Of a stretch of DNA of 64,000 bases, positions 18,100 to 28,317 are shown piece by piece (the first letter of the stretch is position 1; each line of letters begins with the position of its first letter). The notes beneath the pieces are model-generated. The model saw only the letters and a list, made by a program, of their open reading frames with translations, did no database searches and was not told the origin of the DNA. The position numbers were made by a program, and so were the translations under genes. Source of the DNA: Cytobacillus kochii (GTDB lineage: Bacteria > Bacillota > Bacilli > Bacillales > Cytobacillaceae); the NCBI RefSeq assembly GCF_020171845.1, contig NZ_JAIVAM010000013.1, positions 124,001 to 188,000 on the forward strand, given 5' to 3'.

Positions 18100-19179
18100 G
18101 TGAGTAAGATAAAGGTAGTTGTAATTGATGACTCAGCATTTATGAGAAAGCTAATTACCGATTTTTTATCTGGAGATCCACTAATAGAAGTAATAGGTGT
18201 AGCGAGGAATGGGGAAGAGGGCGTCCGTGAAGTGATTCAAAAACAGCCTGATGTCGTTACACTAGATATTGAAATGCCTATTATGAATGGACTTGAGGCG
18301 CTGCAAAAAATAATGGCAAATAAACCTCTACCAGTTATCATGTTATCTAGTGCCGCGAAAGTAAGTACAGATCATACGATACTAGCATTTAAATATGGCG
18401 CATTTGATTTTATAGAAAAGCCATCGGGTCCAATTTCCTTAGATTTATATAAAATCAAGCATGATTTAATAGAAAAAGTGAAAATAGCCCGACAAACAAA
18501 CATGAAATCGTTAATTAGTCCTATAAATCAACCCCATAAAAACATAAAAACATCTGCTGTTTATAGTAATATAGAACTAAAGGGTGAGCATTTAGTATTA
18601 AGAGAGAAAAAACCTTTACTCGTTACAATTGCTGCATCAACAGGAGGGCCAAGAGCCATTCAATCTATTTTACAAAGTTTTCCGCAAGATATAAATGCAA
18701 CAATACTGATTGTTCAACATATGCCACCGTATTTCACCCATTCATTAGCAAACCGATTGAATCAAATGACTCATATTACGGTGAAAGAAGTAGAAGATGG
18801 AGAAAAGTTGGAGAAAGGTGTGGCTTATATTGCTAAAGGCGGCTTACATTTTACTATAAATCAAAAAGGCAGTTTTCTTTTCGCTCATTTATTACCACCG
18901 GAGAAAAAAGTGGGGCATTGTCCATCTGCCGATATGCTATTTGCTTCATTTAGTGAATTGCAGGGCTATAGACAGGTAGCTGTCGTATTGACCGGAATGG
19001 GCGTAGATGGAAAAAAGGGAGCACAAAAGTTAAAAGAGAAAACGAAAACAACAATTATTGCCGAATCGAAAGAAACAGCCATCGTTTACGGGATGCCAAA
19101 AGCGATAGTTGATAATGGATTAGCTGATGAAGTGGTAGAGTTACAAAATGTCTCATCTACAATCTTGAAGTATGTTTAA
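18100..19179 (+). CDS. cheB: CheB, chemoreceptor methylesterase
   Basis: CheB removes methyl groups from chemoreceptors when phosphorylated by CheA. It has a receiver domain (acidic D10-D11, phosphosite D56 in TLDIEMP) and a C-terminal methylesterase with a serine in AASTGGPRAIQ, a histidine in VQHMPP and an aspartate in GMGVDGKKG, the catalytic triad. I choose GTG at 18100, five bases after TAGGAGGTGA at 18085-18094; earlier GTG and ATG codons lie inside or against that site. The product is about 359 residues. Confidence 0.95.
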   Translation: MSKIKVVVIDDSAFMRKLITDFLSGDPLIEVIGVARNGEEGVREVIQKQPDVVTLDIEMPIMNGLEALQKIMANKPLPVIMLSSAAKVSTDHTILAFKYGAFDFIEKPSGPISLDLYKIKHDLIEKVKIARQTNMKSLISPINQPHKNIKTSAVYSNIELKGEHLVLREKKPLLVTIAASTGGPRAIQSILQSFPQDINATILIVQHMPPYFTHSLANRLNQMTHITVKEVEDGEKLEKGVAYIAKGGLHFTINQKGSFLFAHLLPPEKKVGHCPSADMLFASFSELQGYRQVAVVLTGMGVDGKKGAQKLKEKTKTTIIAESKETAIVYGMPKAIVDNGLADEVVELQNVSSTILKYV

Positions 19180-19194
19180 TGGAGGTGTCCTTAG

Positions 19195-21198
19195 ATGGAA
19201 ATGAACCAATATTTAGATCTTTTTATTGAAGAAAGTAAAGAACATCTACAAAATTGTAATGATTTGCTGCTTAAATTAGAGCAAAGTCCAGAGGATTTAT
19301 TCATTGTTAATGAAATTTTTCGCTCTGCTCATACTTTAAAAGGCATGTCAGCTACGATGGAGTTTAATGATCTAGCCCAATTAACTCATCAAATGGAGAA
19401 CGTGTTAGATCTTATTCGTAATGAGAAATTAGCTGTATCTTCACAAGTACTTGATATATTATTTTTAGCAGCTGATTACTTAGAAGAAATGGTAGAATCT
19501 ATTGCCAGTGGAGGCAATGGACAATTGAATGTAGAGACTGTAGTGAAACAATTGCAAAGCTTGGATGGCAAAGAACAGCTTGAGAATGTAAATGCACCGG
19601 AAACTGTGCAATTTGGGAAGCTGACCTACGATGATTATGAATGGACTGTATTAAGTCAATCAAAAGATACCGATTATCACCCCTTTGAAGTGACGGTGCA
19701 ATTACATAAAGATTGTTTATTAAAAGCAGTTCGAGTGTTTATGGTTTTTGAAACACTAGAGAAAAATGGAGAAATCATTAAATCGCACCCTCAGGCAACT
19801 GCTCTTGAAGAGGAACAATTTGACTTTGAGTTTACAGTAACTATTCTCTCTTCTAATACAAAAGAAGAGATTGAAATGGAACTGTTGAAAATATCTGAAA
19901 TCGACGCTGTCGAAATCATAGCGATAGATTTGTCTCAGGCAAGTGAAGAAGCGGCGGTAGCTGTAGAACAAGTGGTATTGCCTACAGAAAAAGAGGTTGA
20001 AGTAACACAGCAACAGACTTCATCATTCAAACAGCAGAGCAAACATGCAACGAAAACGATTAGGGTAAACATTGAACGACTAGATATCTTAATGAATTTA
20101 TTTGAGGAATTGGTGATAGATAGAGGACGTCTACTACAAATTTCACAAGATTTAGACCATCAAGGGTTACAAGAAACAGTTGAACATATGTCTCGTATTT
20201 CCGGAGATTTGCAAAATATAATTCTCAATATGAGGATGGTTCCAATTGATACAGTCTTCAATCGTTTTCCTAAAATGGTTAGACAACTGGCGAAAGATTT
20301 GCATAAGTCTGTCAACCTAGAGATTATTGGTGCCCAAACGGAATTAGATCGAACAGTCATTGATGAAATTGGTGATCCACTCGTTCATTTGATTAGAAAT
20401 GCAATGGATCATGGAATTGAAAAGCCCGAAGAGCGTATAGCAAAAGGTAAGTCACAACAAGGAACAATTATCTTGAAGGCTTACCATAGTGGAAATCATA
20501 TTTTCATAGAAATAACGGATGATGGGGCAGGAATAAATAAAGACAATGTGTGTCGAAAAGCCATTTCTAAAGGGATTATTAAAGAAGAAGAGATCGCTTC
20601 TATGGAAGATCAAGATATTTATCAGCTTATTTTTTCATCAGGTTTTTCTACAGCTAAGGAAATTTCCGATGTTTCGGGCAGAGGCGTCGGTTTAGATGTT
20701 GTGAAAAGTACAATTGAATCATTAGGTGGATATGTTACGATTCAGTCTAATGAAGGAAACGGCTCAACCTTTTCTATTCAATTACCTTTAACCCTTTCAA
20801 TTATTTCCGCTATGTTAGTAGAAGTAGAAAATGAAAAGTATGCTATTCCTTTATCGTCAATTATTGAAACAGCAATTATAAAAAAAGCTGACATTATGAA
20901 AACACATAATCAGCAAGTAATCGATTTTAGAGGTAAAGTCGTTCCGCTCGTTTCTTTACAATCTATTTTTGAAGTGAATGATGAAAGTGAAGAAATACCA
21001 GAGACGCTTTCAGTTGTTATTGTTCGAAAAGGAGAAAAGCTGGCTGCATTAATCGTGAGTTCTTTTATCGGGCAACAAGAGATTGTACTGAAATCATTAG
21101 GTGATTATTTAACGAATGTTTTTGCCATATCGGGTGCGACAATATTAGGCGATGGACAAGTAGCGCTAATTATTGATTGTAATGAGTTGATAAAATAA
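19195..21198 (+). CDS. cheA: CheA, chemotaxis histidine kinase
   Basis: CheA is the receptor-coupled kinase for CheY and CheB. Domains in order are the HPt domain with phospho-accepting H46 (RSAHTLKGMSATM), a CheY-binding P2 region, a glutamine-rich linker near residue 270, the dimerisation helices, an ATPase domain with HLIRNAMDHGIEKPEER and DDGAGIN and GRGVGLDVVK, and a CheW-like domain. The 667 residues agree with the B. subtilis length. A GGAGGTG site precedes the ATG. Confidence 0.98.
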   Translation: MEMNQYLDLFIEESKEHLQNCNDLLLKLEQSPEDLFIVNEIFRSAHTLKGMSATMEFNDLAQLTHQMENVLDLIRNEKLAVSSQVLDILFLAADYLEEMVESIASGGNGQLNVETVVKQLQSLDGKEQLENVNAPETVQFGKLTYDDYEWTVLSQSKDTDYHPFEVTVQLHKDCLLKAVRVFMVFETLEKNGEIIKSHPQATALEEEQFDFEFTVTILSSNTKEEIEMELLKISEIDAVEIIAIDLSQASEEAAVAVEQVVLPTEKEVEVTQQQTSSFKQQSKHATKTIRVNIERLDILMNLFEELVIDRGRLLQISQDLDHQGLQETVEHMSRISGDLQNIILNMRMVPIDTVFNRFPKMVRQLAKDLHKSVNLEIIGAQTELDRTVIDEIGDPLVHLIRNAMDHGIEKPEERIAKGKSQQGTIILKAYHSGNHIFIEITDDGAGINKDNVCRKAISKGIIKEEEIASMEDQDIYQLIFSSGFSTAKEISDVSGRGVGLDVVKSTIESLGGYVTIQSNEGNGSTFSIQLPLTLSIISAMLVEVENEKYAIPLSSIIETAIIKKADIMKTHNQQVIDFRGKVVPLVSLQSIFEVNDESEEIPETLSVVIVRKGEKLAALIVSSFIGQQEIVLKSLGDYLTNVFAISGATILGDGQVALIIDCNELIK

Positions 21199-21219
21199 TA
21201 GGAAGATGGTGATTGGACT

Positions 21220-21672
21220 GTGGAAAATAAACAACATACTGTTCAATTAATTGTATTTCAGCTTGGTGATAAAGAATATGGGGTACCTGTTGCAGATGTA
21301 CTCTCAATAGAAAAAATAGAACATATTACGAGAGTGCCAGGAACAGAGAAGTATATTAAAGGCGTCATTAATCTTCGTGGTGTTATACTGCCAATTGTCG
21401 ATTTACGCACAAGATTTAATTTACCCGAACACCCGTATTCCGAACATACTAGAATTATTATTACGAAAAAAGGTGAAAAGGAAGTGGGGTTAATTGTCGA
21501 TGCAGCTAATGATGTGATAGATGTGGCAACATCACAATTAGAGCCCCCGCCTGAAGTGGTGGGAACAGAGTCATTTGATTATATAAAAGCTGTCGCCAAA
21601 ATGAATCAACAAATTCTTATTTTGATTGACTTAGCTAAAGTATTAAATATAGAGGAGAATGTAGAAGTTTAA
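21220..21672 (+). CDS. cheW: CheW, chemotaxis coupling protein
   Basis: CheW links receptors to CheA. The 150-residue product is a single CheW domain with IEHITRVPGTEKYIKGVINLRG and a conserved VDLRTRFNLP. The start is GTG, preceded by a GGTGA site. It follows cheA by 21 bases and shares a base with cheC through TAATG. Confidence 0.97.
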   Translation: MENKQHTVQLIVFQLGDKEYGVPVADVLSIEKIEHITRVPGTEKYIKGVINLRGVILPIVDLRTRFNLPEHPYSEHTRIIITKKGEKEVGLIVDAANDVIDVATSQLEPPPEVVGTESFDYIKAVAKMNQQILILIDLAKVLNIEENVEV

Positions 21673-22307
21673 TGGCTGATTCTTATTCTATTAATGATCG
21701 ACACCATCTCCCAAAATTTATTGATATGTTAAAAGAGGTAGCAAATATTGGTGCAGGTAATGCAGCAACAGCACTTTCTTCTTTATTGGATAAAAAAGTA
21801 AATATGCATGTTCCCTCGGTTCACATATATACCTATCAAGAGGTAGTCGAGGCGAACGGTAATGACGAGAATGTAACGGTTGGGGGTCTATCGCAAGTCT
21901 CAGGCTCTCTTTCAAGCCAACTATTATTATTACTGTCTTATCAAAATGTAGAACGGTGGATAGCAGACTTGCTACAAAGCCAAAATGAAATGTTTAGTAG
22001 TCTATACGATCACATGGAACAATCAGCATTAGCGGAATTAATGAATATGTTAACAGGCGCCTACGCTTCAGCACTTGGGGATTTTTTTGAAGAACCACTC
22101 TTTTGCTCACTTCCTGCTATAAGTATCGATATGTCAGCTGCACTAATCAGTGATGCTTGTATTACACAATCATACGACTATGATGAGTTATTAGTTATTC
22201 AAACGAGTATGGAGATTGTTGAAGAATCGAAAGAAGAGCTTTGTCACTTATTGATCTTCCTCGATAATCACTCGTTATCTGAAATCTTAAAGAGATGTGA
22301 CGGATAA
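21672..22307 (+). CDS. cheC: CheC, CheY-P phosphatase
   Basis: CheC hydrolyses CheY-phosphate and binds the receptor deamidase CheD, forming a feedback loop. Two active-site motifs of the D/S-xxx-E-xx-N type are visible around DMLKEVANIGAG and SALAELMNMLTG. The 211 residues match the family. It is followed by cheD five bases later, supporting joint synthesis of the partner pair. Confidence 0.96.
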   Translation: MADSYSINDRHHLPKFIDMLKEVANIGAGNAATALSSLLDKKVNMHVPSVHIYTYQEVVEANGNDENVTVGGLSQVSGSLSSQLLLLLSYQNVERWIADLLQSQNEMFSSLYDHMEQSALAELMNMLTGAYASALGDFFEEPLFCSLPAISIDMSAALISDACITQSYDYDELLVIQTSMEIVEESKEELCHLLIFLDNHSLSEILKRCDG

Positions 22308-22312
22308 ATATA

Positions 22313-22807
22313 ATGAATACAAGTGAAGTCGTGAAAGTTGGGATAGCTGACTGTCATATTGTTCAGGCACCTCAGTTAATTAGGACGTCAGGTTTAGGTT
22401 CTTGCGTAGGTGTCGTCCTTTATGATCAAAAAAAGAAAATAGCAGGATTGGTTCATATAATGCTCCCTGACTCGTCCTTAGCAAAATCAAAGGTATTTAA
22501 CCCCGCTAAGTTTGCTGATTCAGGAATTAAGCATTTGTATGATGAGTTAATTAAAAGTGGTGCGCATCGTATTTCCATCATGGCTAAGTATGCAGGTGGG
22601 GCACATATGTTTAAATTTTCATCCGGTCAAGATGTGATCCGTATTGGTGAAAGAAATATAGCGACTACAGAACGAATACTAAAAAACTTGCAAGTTGAAG
22701 TGACAGGTAAGGATGTAGGCGGTCATTGTGGACGAACGATAGAGTTCAATCCAGAGAATGGAAAGATGATGGTTAAGACGGTTAATCAAGGAGTGACATA
22801 TATATAA
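22313..22807 (+). CDS. cheD: CheD, chemoreceptor glutamine deamidase
   Basis: CheD deamidates glutamines of chemoreceptors and is held by CheC. The 164-residue product has the catalytic cysteine C31 in SGLGSCVGVVLYD and histidine H48 in GLVHIMLPDS, with the later AKYAGGAHMF segment. The ribosome site is weak, which suggests coupling to cheC. The gene precedes sigD. Confidence 0.96.
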   Translation: MNTSEVVKVGIADCHIVQAPQLIRTSGLGSCVGVVLYDQKKKIAGLVHIMLPDSSLAKSKVFNPAKFADSGIKHLYDELIKSGAHRISIMAKYAGGAHMFKFSSGQDVIRIGERNIATTERILKNLQVEVTGKDVGGHCGRTIEFNPENGKMMVKTVNQGVTYI

Positions 22808-22816
22808 ATATTTGTT

Positions 22817-22869
22817 AGAGGAGGTGAGTATCTGGTTTAAATCATGTATTTAACCAGATTTAATGAATG
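22817..22869 (+). promoter_or_regulatory. Hairpin-spanned ribosome site of sigD
   Basis: AGGAGGTGA at 22819-22827 is a near-perfect Shine-Dalgarno site but is 39 bases from the sigD ATG. Between them lies an inverted repeat: ATCTGGTT (22830-22837) pairs with AACCAGAT (22852-22859), and AAAT (22839-22842) with ATTT (22848-22851), with one bulged T and loop CATGT. When folded, about nine unpaired bases separate site and ATG. A TGA immediately before the ATG excludes an upstream in-frame start. Confidence 0.7.
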
Positions 22870-23619
22870 CTACAAGTTTCAGAAGAGAAAGCTTGGGATG
22901 AGTGGGTATGTTCACGGAATCAAGATGCCGGTAATTTTCTCGTTAAAAGATATATGCCACTTGTAAGTTATCATGTTCAAAGGATTGCAGCAGGTCTCCC
23001 TAAAAGCGTGTCAAGGGATGAATTAAAAAGTTTAGGCATGATGGGTTTATTTGATGCACTAGAAAAATACGACCCCAATCGTGACCTTAAATTTGATACG
23101 TATGCATCCTTTAGAGTAAGGGGCGCCATCTTAGATGGTTTAAGAAAAGAAGACTGGCTATCTAGAAGCACGCGAGAAAGAACAAAAAAAGTGGAAGCGG
23201 CGATTGAAAGATTAGAGCAGGCCTATATGCGTAATGCCACAGTTGAAGAAATTGCTCTTGAGGTACAATTATCAACTAAGGAAGTATATGCTACTCTAAA
23301 TGAACAATACATGGCCAACTTATTATCTATTGATGAAAAACCGAGTGACTATGATTATGATGATTATTCATTTGTTCTACAAGATGAGAGAGCGATTTTA
23401 CCAGAAAAACAGCTTGTTAAAAATGAATTAATTGAAGAATTAACGTCCCAAATTAAGCAATTAAACGAAAAGGAACAATTAGTGGTTAGTTTATTTTATA
23501 AAGAAGAACTGACATTAACCGAAATTGGTGAAGTTTTACAACTTTCTACATCTAGGATTTCACAAATTCATTCAAAGGCAATTCAAAAGTTAAAGAAAAC
23601 ATTAGAAAAAATCGTCTAA
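22867..23619 (+). CDS. sigD: SigD, sigma-28 family factor of motility genes
   Basis: SigD directs RNA polymerase to filament, autolysin and chemoreceptor promoters. The 250-residue product has region 2 (RYMPLVSYHVQRIAAGLPKS, DLKFDTYASFRVRGAI), region 3 and a region 4 helix-turn-helix (LTLTEIGEVLQLSTSRISQ). The N-terminus aligns in length with B. subtilis SigD. Position near the distal end of the long operon matches B. subtilis, where transcript position affects SigD level and the motile/sessile choice. Its translation start is unusual because a hairpin separates the ribosome site from the ATG. Confidence 0.97.
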   Translation: MLQVSEEKAWDEWVCSRNQDAGNFLVKRYMPLVSYHVQRIAAGLPKSVSRDELKSLGMMGLFDALEKYDPNRDLKFDTYASFRVRGAILDGLRKEDWLSRSTRERTKKVEAAIERLEQAYMRNATVEEIALEVQLSTKEVYATLNEQYMANLLSIDEKPSDYDYDDYSFVLQDERAILPEKQLVKNELIEELTSQIKQLNEKEQLVVSLFYKEELTLTEIGEVLQLSTSRISQIHSKAIQKLKKTLEKIV

Positions 23620-23643
23620 TGTTCTTTGAAGGAGGGTTTTTCT

Positions 23644-24981
23644 ATGGTAGGAGGGCATATCATTTCTGTATCACCTGATAGGTTAACTGCTATGTTACAT
23701 CTACAAGCAAATGAGATACAAGATGATAATATTAAACAAGTAATAGAAAAAAGTATTCGTAAAGCGAATATTACATACGGACTTGACCATGCGCTAATCG
23801 CGAAAATCGTTGAAGACCCTCTAGCCTACACTTACCCAATCGAAATTGCAAAAGGCGAGAAACCAGTCGCTGGAAGAGATGCTTATTTAGTAAAGGAAAA
23901 ATTAAATATGCATAGTGAGAAGCGAGAGAAGCTTAATGACATACATGAGCATATGGTGACAGTAGCAAATGGAGAGGTGATCGCAACCATTTTTCCAGCT
24001 ACACCTGGTTCGGACGGAATCGATGTTCATGGACAAAGGGTTAACAGCATGAATGGGAAAGAATTACACATCACTCCAGGGGAAAATGTGATCTTACATC
24101 ATGAGCAATATTATTCTTTAATTAATGGTGAAGTCTTACTCTCAAAAAACACCTTGTCTGTGTTACCGATACAACTGATAGATGGTGATTATCATCCAGG
24201 AAAAGGTATAATGAAATTTGATGGCAATGTGGTTGTGAAAGGGAATGTTTTAACAGGAAGCCATATAGTGGCAACAGGTAATATAAGGGTAGAAGGAACA
24301 GTTGAAAACGCAAAACTAGAGGCACAAGGCTATATTTATATTGAAGGTGGAGTCCTTGGAAGCCAATATGGTAAAATTCAGGCTCAAGGTAGTATAAGAG
24401 CCCATTTTTTAAATCAAGCAGTAGTAGAATCTGAAAGTAATATATATATAGAGCGTTCAATCCTTCATAGTGTAGTATTTGCCAAGGAACATATTTATGC
24501 AAATAAAGCATCTGTCATCGGGGGACATTTATCAACATATGGTGGAATGATTGTCAAAGATATTGGCAATCACCATTTTACATATACTGAAATTGAATTA
24601 AAAGATGAGGATTATTCACTTCAAGATAAGTTAGGAGAAATCTCGAACAAACTTGCTGATTTAAATATTGTAAAACAAAAGCTAGTTTCTATTGAGTCTA
24701 AATTGCAGGAGGATCAACAGGGACATCCGTTGGCATTAAAACATAAAAAGACTAAGAAACATATCGAGCAAGAAATTTTAAATCTAACGAAAAAGAAACA
24801 AGAGATAGAAAGTCACCACGCTTTTCAAAAGGATAAGCTAGCTATCAAAATTCTTGGAGAGCTATACCCTCAAACAAAGATTAAAAAAGGTAAGTACGCC
24901 AAGCTATTTAAAAAGCCGAATGCGCATATTACCATTCATTTTGATAAATCAGAATTTATTGTATTACCTATTGAAAATTAA
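23644..24981 (+). CDS. FapA-family protein (DUF342)
   Basis: The product of about 445 residues belongs to the DUF342/FapA family: an N-terminal globular part, a central beta-helix-like stretch with repeated glycine-spaced turns (KFDGNVVVKGNVLTGSH, VATGNIRVEGTVENAK, YIYIEGGVLG), then a lysine-rich coiled coil. Members are linked with flagellar assembly and cell surface sensing, but a precise role is not known. I start at ATG 23644, with AAGGAGGG at 23628-23635 upstream. In B. subtilis swrB follows sigD directly, so this is an extra gene relative to that order. Confidence 0.8.
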   Translation: MVGGHIISVSPDRLTAMLHLQANEIQDDNIKQVIEKSIRKANITYGLDHALIAKIVEDPLAYTYPIEIAKGEKPVAGRDAYLVKEKLNMHSEKREKLNDIHEHMVTVANGEVIATIFPATPGSDGIDVHGQRVNSMNGKELHITPGENVILHHEQYYSLINGEVLLSKNTLSVLPIQLIDGDYHPGKGIMKFDGNVVVKGNVLTGSHIVATGNIRVEGTVENAKLEAQGYIYIEGGVLGSQYGKIQAQGSIRAHFLNQAVVESESNIYIERSILHSVVFAKEHIYANKASVIGGHLSTYGGMIVKDIGNHHFTYTEIELKDEDYSLQDKLGEISNKLADLNIVKQKLVSIESKLQEDQQGHPLALKHKKTKKHIEQEILNLTKKKQEIESHHAFQKDKLAIKILGELYPQTKIKKGKYAKLFKKPNAHITIHFDKSEFIVLPIEN

Positions 24982-25026
24982 AAAGTAGAGAGTCACTAAT
25001 AGTTGACAAAAAAGAAGGGATAAATA

Positions 25027-25527
25027 ATGATTGTTTTCTTCCTTATCATTAGTCTCATATTGAATATACTCGCAATCACTGCGATTCTTCTCCTTTATTT
25101 ACGGCAAAATCGTTTTGTTTCTTTAGAAAAAGAACAAAAAAATAATATAGAACAAATGGATCAATTATTAGCGATATACATAACGGAAATGCGTGAAGAG
25201 AACGAAGCCTTTTTGAAGCAAGTCCAGCAAAGAAATATATTATCTCCAGTAAATGACGAATCTAACGTACAAAATGAGCCAAATCCACAAGAGTTGAATA
25301 AGCGCTATCCAGCAACAACAGCTAAAAAGAAGGCTGCATCTATTTATCAAGCTAATCAAGCCAATAAGGATACTCATATTGACCGTCAAAAAGAAAAGAA
25401 TGAAGCCACTACCCATACTTCTATTCAGGACCTTTATCATCAAGGGCACTCCGTTGATGAAATTGCAAAACGCATGAATAAAGGAAAAAAAGAGGTAGAA
25501 CTTTTATTGAAATTTTCTAAGGAATGA
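25027..25527 (+). CDS. swrB: SwrB-like flagellar assembly protein
   Basis: The 166-residue product has one N-terminal membrane helix (about residues 1-25), a hydrophilic middle region rich in lysine, glutamine and asparagine, and a C-terminal helix-turn-helix-like end, DLYHQGHSVDEIAKRMNKGK followed by EVELLLKF. Length, layout and place before rpsB match B. subtilis SwrB (YlxL), which promotes basal-body maturation and swarming. The middle is poorly conserved, so the call leans on the ends and on position. Confidence 0.8.
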   Translation: MIVFFLIISLILNILAITAILLLYLRQNRFVSLEKEQKNNIEQMDQLLAIYITEMREENEAFLKQVQQRNILSPVNDESNVQNEPNPQELNKRYPATTAKKKAASIYQANQANKDTHIDRQKEKNEATTHTSIQDLYHQGHSVDEIAKRMNKGKKEVELLLKFSKE

Positions 25528-25536
25528 TGATAAGTC

Positions 25537-25565
25537 TTGCTTACTTACTGGAGTTATGCTATATT
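25537..25565 (+). promoter_or_regulatory. Sigma-A promoter of rpsB
   Basis: TTGCTT (25537-25542) and TATATT (25560-25565) are 17 bases apart, and a TG lies one base before the -10, making an extended -10. It lies just after swrB, so ribosomal protein S2 has its own promoter besides any fla/che readthrough. Confidence 0.7.
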
Positions 25566-25571
25566 ATAAAA

Positions 25572-26383
<812 letters not shown>

Positions 26384-26407
26384 TTGCTATGAAATGCGTT
26401 ATTTTTG

Positions 26408-26447
26408 AAAAGGTGATAATAGGGAGCACCCTTTATCACCTTTTTTT
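26408..26447 (+). terminator. Intrinsic terminator between rpsB and tsf
   Basis: AGGTGATAA (26411-26419) pairs with TTATCACC plus T (26433-26441), with an inner AGGG/CCCT pairing, followed by a run of T to 26447. It probably lowers tsf transcription from the rpsB promoter rather than ending it fully. Confidence 0.8.
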
Positions 26448-26489
26448 AAAAAGAATGACGTATTTGTTGCCTGCAATTCAAAAGAACGA

Positions 26490-26519
26490 TTGGCACACGC
26501 AATATTTGGAAAAGATAAT
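26490..26519 (+). promoter_or_regulatory. Candidate promoter of tsf
   Basis: TTGGCA (26490-26495) and GATAAT (26514-26519) are separated by 18 bases, just downstream of the rpsB terminator and about 70 bases before tsf. Confidence 0.5.
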
Positions 26520-26587
26520 GTAATAATAAAAAATCATGCTGAATGTTCATATACGACATTTACATATTTAATAAGGAGGATTCCATA

Positions 26588-27469
26588 ATGGCAATCACTG
26601 CACAAATGGTAAAAGAATTACGTGAAAAAACAGGTGCTGGAATGATGGATTGTAAAAAAGCACTTCAAGAAGTAGACGGAGATATGGAAAAAGCAATTGA
26701 CTTTCTTCGTGAGAAAGGTATTGCAAAAGCTGCGAAGAAAGGCGATCGTATCGCTGCTGAAGGCTTAACTTCTATTAAAGTAGAAGGAAATGAAGCTGTT
26801 ATTCTTGAAGTAAATGCTGAAACAGACTTCGTTGCTAAAAACGAAGGTTTCCAAACACTTGTAAAAGAATTAGGAGAGCACTTGTTAAGTGTAAAGCCTG
26901 CGTCAGTTGAAGAAGCACTTCAAGGATCTATGACAAATGGTAACACAGTTGAGTCTCATATCAATACAGCTATTTCTAAAATTGGAGAAAAACTATCATT
27001 ACGCCGTTTTGAAGTTAAAACAAAAACAGATAACGATGCTTTTGGCGCGTACCTACACATGGGTGGACGTATTGGTGTACTTACAGTTCTTGAAGGTACG
27101 ACTGATGAAGAAGCAGCAAAAGACGTATCTATGCATATTGCAGCATTAAACCCTAAATATATCTCTCGTGATGAAGTTTCACAAGAAGAAGTTGAACATG
27201 AGCGTCAAGTTCTTACTCAACAAGCGCTTAACGAAGGTAAACCAGAAAAAATCGTTGAGAAAATGGTTGAAGGTCGCTTAGGTAAATATTTCGAAGAAGT
27301 TTGTGTAAACGACCAATCATTTGTTAAAAACCCAGATGAAAAAGTTGGGAAATTTGTTGCTTCTAAAGGCGGGAAAATTAGCGAATTCGTACGTTATGAA
27401 GTAGGAGAAGGTATCGAAAAACGCGAAGATAACTTTGCAGAAGAAGTAATGAGCCAAGTGAAAAAATAA
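26588..27469 (+). CDS. tsf: Elongation factor Ts
   Basis: EF-Ts exchanges GDP on EF-Tu. The 293-residue product carries the N-terminal UBA-like region [19 protein letters not shown] and the core segment [13 protein letters not shown] at 26588 follows AAGGAGGATTCCATA; an in-frame ATG at 26543 would add a non-conserved 15-residue extension. Confidence 0.98.
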   Translation: MAITAQMVKELREKTGAGMMDCKKALQEVDGDMEKAIDFLREKGIAKAAKKGDRIAAEGLTSIKVEGNEAVILEVNAETDFVAKNEGFQTLVKELGEHLLSVKPASVEEALQGSMTNGNTVESHINTAISKIGEKLSLRRFEVKTKTDNDAFGAYLHMGGRIGVLTVLEGTTDEEAAKDVSMHIAALNPKYISRDEVSQEEVEHERQVLTQQALNEGKPEKIVEKMVEGRLGKYFEEVCVNDQSFVKNPDEKVGKFVASKGGKISEFVRYEVGEGIEKREDNFAEEVMSQVKK

Positions 27470-27496
27470 TAAATCTACCATAGTAGATGAATTTGT

Positions 27497-27570
27497 GGGG
27501 AACACTGTGTGTTCCCTGTTTGTTAGAATAAATGTAGTTTGAAATTTTAAGCAAAAGCTTTTTTTGCTTA
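27497..27570 (+). other. Two hairpins between tsf and pyrH
   Basis: GGGAACAC (27498-27505) and GTGTTCCC (27509-27516) form a tight stem with a weakly T-rich tail, a possible weak terminator. TAAGCAAAA (27548-27556) pairs with TTTTGCTTA (27562-27570) shortly before the pyrH ribosome site. A role in tuning pyrH output is inference. Confidence 0.45.
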
Positions 27571-27591
27571 CTATTCATTATGGAGGTTCTT

Positions 27592-28317
27592 ATGAGCGAC
27601 CCTAAATATAAAAGAGTTGTTTTAAAATTAAGTGGTGAAGCATTGGCTGGAGAACAAGGTTTCGGCATTAATCCATCAGTAATTAAGTCAGTCGCACAGC
27701 AAGTGAAAGACTTAGCTGAGCTAGATGTTGAAGTAGCTGTCGTTGTTGGTGGCGGAAATATTTGGCGTGGTAAGATTGGTGAAGAGATGGGTATGGAACG
27801 TGCTAATGCAGATTATATGGGAATGCTTGCAACGGTAATGAACTCCTTAGCACTTCAAGATAGTTTAGAACAACTTGGGATTGAAACAAGAGTACAAACT
27901 TCAATTGAAATGAGACAAGTTGCTGAGCCATATATCCGTAGAAAAGCCATTCGTCACTTGGAAAAGAAAAGGGTCGTTATTTTCGCTGCAGGCACAGGAA
28001 ACCCTTATTTCTCAACAGATACAACAGCTGCACTAAGAGCGGCAGAAATTGATGCTGAAGTTATCTTAATGGCAAAAAATAATGTTGACGGTGTATACTC
28101 TGCTGATCCAAGAATTGATAAAAATGCAAAAAAATACGATGAATTATCCTATTTAGATGTCATTAAAGAAGGATTAGCAGTCATGGATTCCACGGCATCA
28201 TCACTTTGCATGGATAATAATATTCCACTGATTGTCTTTTCTATTATGGAAAAAGGAAATATCAACCGCGCTGTATTAGGCGAGCCAATCGGTACAATCG
28301 TAAGGGGGAAAAACTAA
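27592..28317 (+). CDS. pyrH: UMP kinase
   Basis: PyrH phosphorylates UMP to UDP in pyrimidine nucleotide synthesis. The 241-residue product belongs to the amino acid kinase fold, with [20 protein letters not shown] at the N-terminus and [11 protein letters not shown] for nucleotide binding. ATG at 27592 follows a TGGAGG site; an in-frame ATG at 27580 immediately precedes and overlaps that site. It abuts frr. Confidence 0.98.
   Translation: MSDPKYKRVVLKLSGEALAGEQGFGINPSVIKSVAQQVKDLAELDVEVAVVVGGGNIWRGKIGEEMGMERANADYMGMLATVMNSLALQDSLEQLGIETRVQTSIEMRQVAEPYIRRKAIRHLEKKRVVIFAAGTGNPYFSTDTTAALRAAEIDAEVILMAKNNVDGVYSADPRIDKNAKKYDELSYLDVIKEGLAVMDSTASSLCMDNNIPLIVFSIMEKGNINRAVLGEPIGTIVRGKN

Noticed and set aside
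22844..22970. Alternative frame from the ATG in the sigD hairpin loop
   Set aside because: It gives an out-of-frame product of about 40 codons with no known features, and its spacing from the ribosome site is too long.
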